From contig NZ_JACHCC010000019.1 in NCBI RefSeq assembly GCF_014207135.1, positions 1 to 36,515 of the forward strand: a DNA stretch of 36,515 nt, read 5' to 3'. Below, in pieces: positions 18,001 through 25,760 of the stretch. The DNA comes from Pedobacter cryoconitis (GTDB lineage: Bacteria; Bacteroidota; Bacteroidia; Sphingobacteriales; Sphingobacteriaceae). Below the pieces are notes generated by a model. That model ran no database searches and was not told where the DNA came from. It saw only the letters and a program-made list of their open reading frames with translations. Numbering within the stretch: the stretch's first letter is position 1; the number at the start of each line of letters is the position of its first letter. A program made the translations under genes and the position numbers.

Positions 18001-21000
18001 GAGCCTTTTGTCCTTACTGACTCAGACGCAGTCGCGAAAGCAAACACCTTTCTGCTCAATATCTCCAGGATCCTGATGCTGCAAAGAATCCCTGGTCTTT
18101 CGGAAGCCCAGTTTTCCAGCCTGTGTATGAGCCCCGCAGCCTATGGCTTAGCGGGTAACAATACCTATTCTTATTCCGCAATACTCAGCAGCAGCAGCCT
18201 CAAACCTGTAGTACAGGCTTTTGGAGATAATGATGATCAACTCATACAATATTTCGGTGACGTATGGAGTGCAAACCCACCTTCAACTGATGCTTTGCAG
18301 ACTGAACTCTGCAGCTTAACAGGCTGGAGCAAACAGCAATACATCAGCATTGCGAAAGTAATCCTGAATGATCCCAATGGCTGCAAAACCCTTGCTGATG
18401 TGATCGCTGTCAAAGCCGTATTTGATCTTACAGGCAGTCTGGGTATTGATACTGATTTTCTGCAGCAGCTGAATCAAACGACATCGCTGCCTGCCACAGT
18501 AGCGAGCTGGCCGGCATATCAGGCGACAGCTTCAAAACTATTAATGACCATACAGGCTACAACAAGCTCGGATGCTGTAGAGGATCAATATAGAACCATT
18601 AACGGAGACATCGAAGGAAAGAAAAGAGACGCTATGCTGTTCCTTACTATTGCTGTGCTTGGACAGACATGGACAGATATTACTAACCCACGCAGCCTAT
18701 ATGAATTCTTACTCATCGATCCCGAAAACAGCGGCTGCTCAGACACTTCGCTGATAGAGGAAGCAATGAATGCGGCACAGCTCTATTTACAGCGCTGCCG
18801 CCTTAATCTTGAAAAAAATGTTCAGATCAATACGGATGATATTCCGGATGTCTGGTGGGAATGGATGATGAGCTACAGGATCTGGGAGGCAAATAGGCAG
18901 ATTTTTGTCTATCCGGAAAATTATATTGTACCTAGTTTGAGAAAATCAAAAACCTCTCTGTTTGCTAATCTTGAAAACACATTGATGCAGGGTGAGGTAA
19001 CAACTGATCTTGTAGAGTCTGCTTATATCAAATATCTCGATGATTTTTCTCAGTTTGCCAAATTACGTTATGTGGATGCCTATCAAAGTATTGTTCATGA
19101 CAAGGAAAGAGGCGCAATCGATACGCTGTTCATGTTTGCCAGAACACAGGAACAGCCTTATCAGTTTTACTATATTACCAGGGAAACTGCGGGTGATTGC
19201 GGCAATGGCAGTCAATATCTGTGGTCGGAATGGAAAAACATCAATATCAAAATCGATTCACAAAATGTAACACCGGTTTATGCTTTCAACAAGCTATTTG
19301 TATTTTGGGTAGAAATCTCCACAAGCAAAGAAAGCGGCGGCTTAACCGGAGCAACAGGCAACGATACAACCATTACCACACACTCCAATACGATTACCAA
19401 AGGATCGATCAAATATTCCTATTACAATTTCAATGAAAAGTGGGTTCAGCCGCAAACCCTGGTTTTGGACAAAGTGGTTAATGTCTTCAGCCTGGAAAAA
19501 GACATTTACGGATCGTTTCGGGATCAGTTTACCGATACGGGGGCTTCCTGCTGGACACAGGTTTCAGTGATCCATATACAGCCTGAAAATTATGTAGGCA
19601 CCACAAATACACCAGAAGAGAAACTGGTCGTGTACTTTGGCCCGCTGGCCAATAATTCCAATCTGAGCATCGCTCCGGCAATTCCAAGTCTGGCCAATGA
19701 TTCTACTTCTGTATATGCCTTCAAGGATATGCTCAAACAAGCTTATTTCAATCTGGAACAAATGAAAAGCATGAATGTGAACGGTGACATTCCGCTTTGC
19801 TCTCATTATGTCATCAATGAAGTTTCAGGTGACCAGATCATCTTAAGTCAGTATGAATATTTAAATCTGGCAAATGATACACTCTCTACATTGATGCCCC
19901 CTTCCTTTGCCATTGAAATCAGTAATGAAAACCTGGCCATAGAAACAAATTATTCGACCATTGTGACCAATAACAGCGACGGCATAGTAAGTGAATACAC
20001 CAATATTGTAAAAGGCCCGCAAAGTGTAACTGATTCTAGTTTTGTAGTATATCCTTATATAGACCAGAGTCTGTCAGCAACCATTCATACACAGATTAAC
20101 GCTAAGATGTCAGGAATTATCACCAACGGGATCATTAACAAAACTGCGCTGAGTCAAAGTATTCCGGCTATTTCTTCGAAACTTGGGCTAACTGAAGGTC
20201 TTGCCAAATTGGTCCAGAACAGGTTTTACGAGCTTTACTATGGTACATTAATCCTGTTCACAAACGTTGTACATAATGCAGAGGTTGTACCCGTAAAAAA
20301 CCAGCCCAATACCTTTATACTGGATAATAATGACGAAGCTTTCCTGCTTACTGCCATTAATAATGTAATAGAAGTTATACCAGCTATACTGAACCCCGAC
20401 TCCTTCGTGTCGGCAACCATTACCAAACCTACTTCTGAGGGTTATTTCAAGCTCCTTTCAACCGCTCCGAACCAATATATCCGGACGGACGGAACAGTAA
20501 ACCAGGAATTGCTTCAGGGAGCTTCTCCCTTCACGATAGGGCTTATACTAGGTATGGCTGCTCCCTATACTGAAGCCAAGAACATCATCACAGTAATGAG
20601 CGCATCAACGCAAAACATTACAAAGAAAAACTACAGCAAGATCGATGCGCAGCTGAGGATTACAGCCACCCTTTCTTCAGATTGTTTTGTATCGTCCACT
20701 ATCAGCAGGTCAACTTCGGAATCCTATTTTACGATATTATCTACTGCTCCGAATAATTATATCCGTTTAGATGGTTCGGTCAACCTCTTAATGGCGATCG
20801 GAGCAAATGAAATGGTTATCGCACCATTATTGGGGCTTCAGCCTACTGATCCTGCTGCAAGCAAAGTTGTGTTCGTGCTTAAATCTGCTGCCAACCTTAT
20901 CACCAGGAACTCATTTACATCAGCGGCTATCAATCCTGATAATTCATTGCTGTATATTAATGCGGCAACTTCAGCGTCTTATTTTACGATACTCTCTACC

Positions 21001-24000
21001 AGCCCTAACAATTTCATTCTGCCCAATGGTACAGTCAACATAGATTTGCTGAGTACAGTTTCCAATTATACAATGTCCTTATTGCTTGGGAGCGAACAAG
21101 ACCCTAACGGATTTGTAGTCGCAAAAGTAATGGAAACCTTATGGCGTGATTTCGGCCCTGTAACTTTGGGCTATGTTTTCCCTGATGACCTGGATGCAAA
21201 AAAAAATCCGGGGATGTATTACCAGAACGACAATATCTATTCTCTTCAGTTTGCTGTTGAAAGAATATCAACCGGCGCCATCAACCCTATCAGTCATGCA
21301 CTGACATTTGGAGGTATAGATGATGCCCTATCTTTAACGGTTCAACAGCCACCAGTAACAATTAACAAACCTTTCAGTAATCTGGGGCCTAGTACAGCTT
21401 CGCTGGTATCACCCCTGCAGGGATCTGTCATTATTCCTCCTTCGATAATAACCAATCAGGAAGTGGACTTTACCGGTCCTTATGGCATGTATTACTGGGA
21501 GCTGTTTTTTCATACACCATTCCTGGTCGCTTCGATGTTAAATGCCAACCAGCAGTTTTCAGATGCCGAAAGCTGGATGCAGTACATCTTTAATCCGACC
21601 GCTCAGAATAGATATCTGACCCAGGATATTTTTATTAAACAAGGGCCCCTTGATATAGATCCGGCTGTCATGGAAAACATGTATTCCATTTTAACAACAG
21701 CCCCGAATCAGTATATCGATAAAAACGGAGTAGTAACCAGTCTGGTTGAGAAATCATCACCTTATGCTTTAAGTATACTACTCAATCTTTCTATGAATCA
21801 GGCTACTGAGATATTAAATTTCCTCAATAACTATTATGTTATCAAGGCAGAAGTAAGAGCCTGGCAGTTTGATCCTTTCCGTAATTACACCCTTCAGACC
21901 TTACTCCAGAATCTGAGCAGCTGCGCACAGACAGCAGTGTATAACGATGATCCTTTTGATCCTGATGCCATCGCACGTCTTCGGATAGGTACTTACGAAA
22001 AAACGATCATGATGAAATACATCGACAATCTGCTGGACTGGGGAGACTTTGAATTCACACAGTATTCAATGGAATCCATTACCATGGCGCGGATGTATTA
22101 CTGTTATGCTAATGATCTGCTGGGACCAAAGCCAATAAGTTTAGGAACCTGTAAAGATTCATTTCCAGTCACCTTCCAGGATATTGCTGCCAGATATAAA
22201 AACGGAGATATCCCACAGTTTCTGATCGACATGGAACATCTTTCCAGCCAGGGAGCTATAGCTCCACCAGCGGGTGATCCGGCAAAACCGTATAATGACC
22301 TGGGATATTACTTCTGCATTCCCGATAATGATCAGCTTACTGCCTATTGGACCCGCGTTGAGGACCGTCTTTATAAAATCAGACATTGCCTCAATATAGA
22401 CGGGGTGGCCCAGCCCCTGCCCCTGTTTCAGCCGCCTCTCAACCCTATGGATCTGGTACGTGCCTCTGCTCAGGGCGGCAATGTGCTGGGAATAGCCAGC
22501 CAGCAGCAGCAAAATATCTCTAATTACCGCTTCAGCTTTATCATTGAGCGGGCTAAAGCCTATGCAGAGCTGGTCAATGATTTTGGCAACAATCTTTTGA
22601 GCGCACTGGAAAAATCAGACAGTGAAGCACTGGCAGTACTGAACCTGAACCAGTCCAGGACCATTCTGAATATGACGATGATTATTAAGAATAAACAGCT
22701 GGAAACGCAGCAGGATCAATTAACCGGTTTGCAGCAAAGCCTGCTGAGCGCGCAAAACCGAAATACGTTTTATACCGCGCTGATTAATGCCGGATACAAC
22801 GCATCCGAAAACTCAGCTCTGGCCTATATGCAATCCAGCATCGAAGTGCAGGAAGTCATTGCCGGAATCCAGGGTGTTTCTATTGTCGGATACCTGGCAC
22901 CCTGCATCTTCGGATTCTCAGATGGCGGAATGAAATTTGGCGATGCGATTAATATGGGCGCACAGATGCTGCAGACCACTTCGCAGATCCTCAGCCAGAA
23001 AGGCGGATCGGCAGAAACTGTTGGACAGTACCAGCGCAGAGCGGAAGACTGGCAATTGCAGCAGCAAACTGCACAATTTGATATTAACCAGATTCAGGAT
23101 CAGATCTTAAGTCAGCAGGCGACCATAGAATCCAGCCAGCAGGAAATCAGCATTCAGCAAAAAAGCATTGATCAGAATGATGAACTGATCACCTTTTACC
23201 AGAATAAGTTTACGAACAAAGAGCTTTATCAATGGATGATCAGTCGTCTGTCGGCAGTTTACTTTCAGGCTTACAAACTGGCATTGGACACGGCACTCAC
23301 TGCACAGATGTGTTATCAATATGAGCTTGACCGTAATGACTCCTATATTACTTTCGGATACTGGGACTCACTGCATAAAGGCTTGCTGGCAGCAGACGGA
23401 CTAAAATTATCACTGGCCCAGCTTGACAATGCATACACAGAGAATAATAAGCGGCGCATGGAGATAGAAAAAACAATCTCCCTGAAGAGCCTGAACCCGG
23501 AAGCCTTTTATGCCTTTACTTCCGGTATCAATCAGGGTAGCCTGATGTTTTCACTCACGGAAGAACTTTTCGACCGCGATTTCCCAAGTCACTATTGCCG
23601 CCGCATTAAAACTGTATTGGTGTCTGTGCCTGCTGTAGTCGGCCCGTACCAGAATATTCATGCCACTTTAACCCAAAATACAAATCTGGTGGTATTAACC
23701 CCTGATAAGGATGTAGTCAATTATGCCATTTACCAAACCGCTCCACAAAAATCAGGGAATGCACCTTCACAACCCAATGCCAAAGCACTGCGTCAGAACT
23801 GGGCCTCGAGCCAGCAGATTGCACTCTCCAAAAGTGCGGATGATTCAGGGATGTTTACCTTAAATTATGATGATCCGCGTTATCTGCCATTTGAAGGAAC
23901 TGGTGCCGTATCCAGCTGGACCCTGTCTATGCCGCCAAATACAAACCAGATTGACTTCTCGGGCATCTCGGATATTATCCTCACGGTATATTACAGTGCA

Positions 24001-24507
24001 AAAGAAGGCGGCAGCCCTTTTGGCCGCGATGTAACTGGTCTGTACTCGGGTACTGACAAGCAATACCAGAATATCCGCATCAACAGCTTTGACCTCGGCC
24101 AGGCATTTGCAAATAACTGGTATAAACTGTTTCAAATGCCACCGGATGCCCAAAAACAACAAATACTCACATTCCCGGTAACCAGTAATGTAGTCCTGCC
24201 TAACTTGAAAAATGTGAAACTCAGCCAGATCGTCATTGACCTGGAAACGGCAGCTGGATCGGTGATTAGTAACAATCAAACCGGCTTGTTACTACAGGTA
24301 GGCACTGTGATTGTAAAGGTGAACATTACCAATAACAAAGGGACGATAAGCGATACCGATATGAATAGTATTACGCAGTGGCAGGAACAGAATTGGTCTT
24401 TGATATTTTTAACTGATAAAATCCCTCAGCTCTGCACTAACAACCAGCTTGATGCCTCAAAATTACTGGACAGCATCGTATTCATAGCCTATACAAGCAA
24501 TATGTAA
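15037..24507 (+). CDS. Giant TcA (TcdA-like) receptor-binding and pore-forming subunit of an ABC toxin
   Basis: A 3156-aa protein, longer than Photorhabdus TcdA1 (about 2500). In order: an alpha-helical N-terminus with the VRP1/SpvA-like signature FGPAAYLVDLLRIID (near 176-190) preceded by a Cys pair motif CDCEEC; a beta-rich insertion at about 385-485; more helical shell; a neuraminidase-like region (about 1340-1560, YVDAYQSIVHDKERGAIDTL); four copies of a 55-residue module (about 1794-2042 and 2207-2267); the YIFNPT/WQFDPFR segment typical of TcA; a coiled-coil pore domain with a hydrophobic hairpin (about 2607-2630, GIQGVSIVGYLAPCIFGF); and a C-terminal TcB-binding domain (YTENNKRRMEIEKTISL onward). 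It has no signal peptide, as is usual for TcA. It lies 49 bp after the TcB-TcC gene and 68 bp before the first Hint gene, in one operon. Confidence 0.93.
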   Translation: MKTSTLIKINDTKLASFYQKNPSFDILTHNFLDHSKVKSLSIKGTDKDILPKLMAYQRLLRLHPDVAVAQELLADKLDSSIKITNIGQTVFVKTYGDRFGKNGAETARKLYDAATHSKNKVMHLLASAKNVAASPNFSTMLFNPIAESLSSTFQDLASYQDYFGNLDYCDCEECKSIFGPAAYLVDLLRIIDRGITKPNTSIPSGLHLFDRRPDLQTIELTCENTNGLIPYLQIVNNLLASTLENALRKSKSLIGDDLYLTLANTYYPFNLPFNLPLQQVETVMNNQNIALSDIAAALTKGTTISADQARKILGLSVETLSNLKSPPTAQLPAVLSANYGLTVTTGNLNGLDQVNTFLQQTSLSLTDLNAVLTENLSAKELFDVSGNYTPSVFGPAMILTQQGSSVNGSYATDGILKGTIDGLVMTGQWFSATQAAPAINGDFQFTFSADGSSFTGKWSKGLGMAWETTNWNGTLKGTSTQGIIPHSLYINAPLAQKQYLQIVSAQTGDTIALQNLATLDRLNRFIRLSALMGWSYEDTNWILTTLLGTNDISDTTFTELAKIKQSITVYNIDLNLLSCMWFDLKTIGMGQGSVSAAPFDVLFNSAVSLQETGKYYRPVIKASVTSFVNPLYTDQPVLYVVDQDLYSNPAPSDATKLLVSQGQVIIRGIPSSQDNIQAIALAAFGKVATIELTVSNLSVLYRHIMLAKQLNTTIDRYVLLLKLLNYGSTTAGVFLIQPTLDRDAVLQILGTANSIQASGFTVYDIDYIVNQTTATVPSPYVNNGYRLSAAPGFLNTLRVLLISAACTADSFTYSSLTGDASAQVVENLSFLKFIDASGLIVKDPSTLTAADWASVYIGTLLQPDDFAGSIFTAQDSELIFAGLLKQAIITVSGHLMSNPSKTDWTKILIGKPAAPLTAAQQKAVLTVIQSMQSNPDTDQQQFITSQLGTIQTHQEEVFANQTGSFFSVKESLASLAIHAVRGTDPAYLEPFVLTDSDAVAKANTFLLNISRILMLQRIPGLSEAQFSSLCMSPAAYGLAGNNTYSYSAILSSSSLKPVVQAFGDNDDQLIQYFGDVWSANPPSTDALQTELCSLTGWSKQQYISIAKVILNDPNGCKTLADVIAVKAVFDLTGSLGIDTDFLQQLNQTTSLPATVASWPAYQATASKLLMTIQATTSSDAVEDQYRTINGDIEGKKRDAMLFLTIAVLGQTWTDITNPRSLYEFLLIDPENSGCSDTSLIEEAMNAAQLYLQRCRLNLEKNVQINTDDIPDVWWEWMMSYRIWEANRQIFVYPENYIVPSLRKSKTSLFANLENTLMQGEVTTDLVESAYIKYLDDFSQFAKLRYVDAYQSIVHDKERGAIDTLFMFARTQEQPYQFYYITRETAGDCGNGSQYLWSEWKNINIKIDSQNVTPVYAFNKLFVFWVEISTSKESGGLTGATGNDTTITTHSNTITKGSIKYSYYNFNEKWVQPQTLVLDKVVNVFSLEKDIYGSFRDQFTDTGASCWTQVSVIHIQPENYVGTTNTPEEKLVVYFGPLANNSNLSIAPAIPSLANDSTSVYAFKDMLKQAYFNLEQMKSMNVNGDIPLCSHYVINEVSGDQIILSQYEYLNLANDTLSTLMPPSFAIEISNENLAIETNYSTIVTNNSDGIVSEYTNIVKGPQSVTDSSFVVYPYIDQSLSATIHTQINAKMSGIITNGIINKTALSQSIPAISSKLGLTEGLAKLVQNRFYELYYGTLILFTNVVHNAEVVPVKNQPNTFILDNNDEAFLLTAINNVIEVIPAILNPDSFVSATITKPTSEGYFKLLSTAPNQYIRTDGTVNQELLQGASPFTIGLILGMAAPYTEAKNIITVMSASTQNITKKNYSKIDAQLRITATLSSDCFVSSTISRSTSESYFTILSTAPNNYIRLDGSVNLLMAIGANEMVIAPLLGLQPTDPAASKVVFVLKSAANLITRNSFTSAAINPDNSLLYINAATSASYFTILSTSPNNFILPNGTVNIDLLSTVSNYTMSLLLGSEQDPNGFVVAKVMETLWRDFGPVTLGYVFPDDLDAKKNPGMYYQNDNIYSLQFAVERISTGAINPISHALTFGGIDDALSLTVQQPPVTINKPFSNLGPSTASLVSPLQGSVIIPPSIITNQEVDFTGPYGMYYWELFFHTPFLVASMLNANQQFSDAESWMQYIFNPTAQNRYLTQDIFIKQGPLDIDPAVMENMYSILTTAPNQYIDKNGVVTSLVEKSSPYALSILLNLSMNQATEILNFLNNYYVIKAEVRAWQFDPFRNYTLQTLLQNLSSCAQTAVYNDDPFDPDAIARLRIGTYEKTIMMKYIDNLLDWGDFEFTQYSMESITMARMYYCYANDLLGPKPISLGTCKDSFPVTFQDIAARYKNGDIPQFLIDMEHLSSQGAIAPPAGDPAKPYNDLGYYFCIPDNDQLTAYWTRVEDRLYKIRHCLNIDGVAQPLPLFQPPLNPMDLVRASAQGGNVLGIASQQQQNISNYRFSFIIERAKAYAELVNDFGNNLLSALEKSDSEALAVLNLNQSRTILNMTMIIKNKQLETQQDQLTGLQQSLLSAQNRNTFYTALINAGYNASENSALAYMQSSIEVQEVIAGIQGVSIVGYLAPCIFGFSDGGMKFGDAINMGAQMLQTTSQILSQKGGSAETVGQYQRRAEDWQLQQQTAQFDINQIQDQILSQQATIESSQQEISIQQKSIDQNDELITFYQNKFTNKELYQWMISRLSAVYFQAYKLALDTALTAQMCYQYELDRNDSYITFGYWDSLHKGLLAADGLKLSLAQLDNAYTENNKRRMEIEKTISLKSLNPEAFYAFTSGINQGSLMFSLTEELFDRDFPSHYCRRIKTVLVSVPAVVGPYQNIHATLTQNTNLVVLTPDKDVVNYAIYQTAPQKSGNAPSQPNAKALRQNWASSQQIALSKSADDSGMFTLNYDDPRYLPFEGTGAVSSWTLSMPPNTNQIDFSGISDIILTVYYSAKEGGSPFGRDVTGLYSGTDKQYQNIRINSFDLGQAFANNWYKLFQMPPDAQKQQILTFPVTSNVVLPNLKNVKLSQIVIDLETAAGSVISNNQTGLLLQVGTVIVKVNITNNKGTISDTDMNSITQWQEQNWSLIFLTDKIPQLCTNNQLDASKLLDSIVFIAYTSNM
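16189..16491 (+). other. Beta-rich insertion domain inside TcA
   Basis: About 100 residues (385-485 of TcA) rich in G, T, S and W, with the repeating pattern GTIDGLVMTGQWF, FQFTFSADGSSFTGKW and TNWNGT. Such GxWxxxxxxGxFxFxxxxDGxSFxGxW repeats are common in small secreted beta-barrel or sandwich domains. It interrupts an otherwise helical region, so it probably decorates the surface of the shell and might bind a ligand. This is a pattern call without a named family. Confidence 0.5.
20416..20601 (+). repeat. ILST module, copy 1 (TcA)
   Basis: TcA residues about 1794-1855. The core is YFKLLSTAPNQYI, then a TDGTVN turn, a helical stretch and LILGM, ending in a helix before the next linker. It is the first of three copies spaced about 80-95 residues apart. 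Confidence 0.75.
20698..20886 (+). repeat. ILST module, copy 2 (TcA)
   Basis: TcA residues about 1888-1950. The core is YFTILSTAPNNYI, then LDGSVN and APLLGLQP. It matches copy 1 almost position for position, 94 residues further on, including the preceding S-A/S-T-I and T-S-E motifs. Confidence 0.78.
20953..21150 (+). repeat. ILST module, copy 3 (TcA)
   Basis: TcA residues about 1973-2042. The core is YFTILSTSPNNFI, then PNGTVNIDLL and SLLLGSEQ. It is followed by VAKVMETLWRDFG, where the sequence returns to ordinary TcA. Confidence 0.75.
21655..21837 (+). repeat. ILST module, copy 4 (TcA, separate site)
   Basis: TcA residues about 2207-2267. The core is MYSILTTAPNQYI, then KNGVVTSLV and ILLNLSMNQATEILNFL. 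It sits in a loop between the conserved YIFNPT and WQFDPF segments, so it is a separate insertion from the first three copies and is more diverged. Confidence 0.7.
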
Positions 24508-24575
24508 TTTCCCAAACATGATTTAAATGAACTGAATATAAAAAACAAATCCATTTACTAATAAACCTAAAAATT

Positions 24576-25619
24576 ATGTCTGATTGTTCGCAATGCACCG
24601 AAAACTTAAATAGAGCTCATCAAAGTGGTTCTCCCTGGAATATGTGTCCGGATGAACACTGTGATGAAACAATAGCTATCATACACGATTATTGTCATTG
24701 CCAGGGCCCATTCTCTGGATTTCCATATGTACAGAATGGGCTTTGTACAACTGGCCCCGGAACCCTTATTCCTATCGCTTCCAAAAGCTGCTACTGCTGC
24801 TGTGACTGCACGGGTAACGGGATGTCTATAGCCACTTCAGACCATGATGCCAGAGCAATCCAGGAATTTAATGTCAATGACCTGGTTTGGGTTGCTAAAG
24901 ATTCCAGTTTAAAAATATGGGTCCAAAAACCTGTTTTATTCAGCTCTGGTACGGGTGACCAGAGTGAAAACAAATTGTTCAGTGTTCACTTTGACGATCA
25001 TAAAACCAGGCGCCATATCACTGCTAAATCTTTTGTTTCGCAGGCAGTGACACAACAGCAGGCCGACGCCTATTATAAAATCCTGTCTACCCCGCCCAAC
25101 GAGTTTATCAACAAAAATGGACGTGTAAACTTAGCAGTAATCCGTCAGACGAACCCCGTGATTATTAGCGAACTCCTTTCCGTAACAGAAGATGTAGCCA
25201 CCCAAATCTTTATTACCCTGAGCTCTGGTTCAAATCATCTTCTGGTACCGGGGGCACAGCCATTCCTGATGAAGGACGGCACACTGAAACAAGCGGAGAA
25301 GCTTATTCCAGGCAAAGATGTACTGCTTCATCAGGACGGAAGTACCTCACCTGTTATTTCCCTTGAGGCAGGTATCTACAAAAGAGGCATTCATCATCTT
25401 GCAACATCTGTTGAAAAGGCAACTTCTTTAGAGGACCATCTTTTACTGTTAAACGGCATCGTCATCGGCGACTATGCTGCGCAGATTGCCATGAGCGCTC
25501 AGAACAGTCCCATTAAAGACCACTATAAAGATGATCCTGCACTTGGAAGCAAAGCCTATAATCAAGCGAATTCAAATCTGGTCACCACTGCCTTGAGCGC
25601 CCATATTAAAATAAAATAG
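24576..25619 (+). CDS. Cys-rich Hint-domain protein 1 of the Tc operon, with inserted ILST module
   Basis: A 347-aa protein. The N-terminal 78 residues are Cys-rich (CSQC, CPDEHC, CHC and the run CYCCCDC) and probably bind metal or form disulfides. The Hint (hedgehog/intein) fold follows: a candidate nucleophile C78, an AIQEFNVNDLVWVAKD block, then GAQPFLMKDGTLKQAEKLIPGKDV with a DGS-containing strand, and a final HLLLLNGIVIGDY block. An ILST module (residues about 155-218) is inserted between the first and middle Hint blocks. The usual intein-terminal His-Asn is absent, so protein splicing is unlikely, but N-terminal cleavage could remain possible. The residues after C78 (TGNGMSIAT) differ from the normal C-F-x-x-x-T-P-I, so activity is less certain than in the paralogue at 25761. 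It lies 68 bp after TcA; no signal peptide. Confidence 0.75.
   Translation: MSDCSQCTENLNRAHQSGSPWNMCPDEHCDETIAIIHDYCHCQGPFSGFPYVQNGLCTTGPGTLIPIASKSCYCCCDCTGNGMSIATSDHDARAIQEFNVNDLVWVAKDSSLKIWVQKPVLFSSGTGDQSENKLFSVHFDDHKTRRHITAKSFVSQAVTQQQADAYYKILSTPPNEFINKNGRVNLAVIRQTNPVIISELLSVTEDVATQIFITLSSGSNHLLVPGAQPFLMKDGTLKQAEKLIPGKDVLLHQDGSTSPVISLEAGIYKRGIHHLATSVEKATSLEDHLLLLNGIVIGDYAAQIAMSAQNSPIKDHYKDDPALGSKAYNQANSNLVTTALSAHIKIK
25038..25229 (+). repeat. ILST module, copy 5 (Hint protein 1)
   Basis: Residues about 155-218 of Hint protein 1. The core is YYKILSTPPNEFI, then KNGRVNLAVI and ISELLSVTEDVATQIFITL. It is the same module found in TcA. Confidence 0.75.
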
Positions 25620-25760
25620 AAACATACGCAGAGGTATCATTTTATAAGATAGAAATCAAAAAAGTTATAGAAAGGAGGCCGGCATATGAAAGACTAAAGA
25701 GTTTAAGACAGCAAAAAGCAACCAGAAATTAAATAATTATAAACCTAAAAACAAAACATT
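25620..25760 (+). other. Spacer between the Hint genes with a strong SD and a 3-codon ORF
   Basis: 141 bp. It contains GAAAGGAGG at about 25671-25679, followed by ATG AAA GAC TAA. A complete Shine-Dalgarno sequence is rare in Bacteroidota. An overlapping frame without a start codon encodes YERLKSLRQQKATRN before a stop, which may be the tail of a deleted gene. No terminator is visible, so the operon probably continues. Confidence 0.35.

Noticed and set aside
20416..21150. CRISPR array or DNA-level tandem repeat
   Set aside because: Similarity is at protein level with diverged codons and spacing of about 260-280 bp; there are no short identical repeats with unique spacers.
22159..22512. 117-codon minus-strand open frame inside TcA
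   Set aside because: It lies wholly antisense to conserved TcA sequence, with no protein-like features; it is a shadow of the real gene.
23860..24279. 139-codon minus-strand open frame inside TcA
   Set aside because: Antisense to the TcB-binding region of TcA, with biased composition and no start context.
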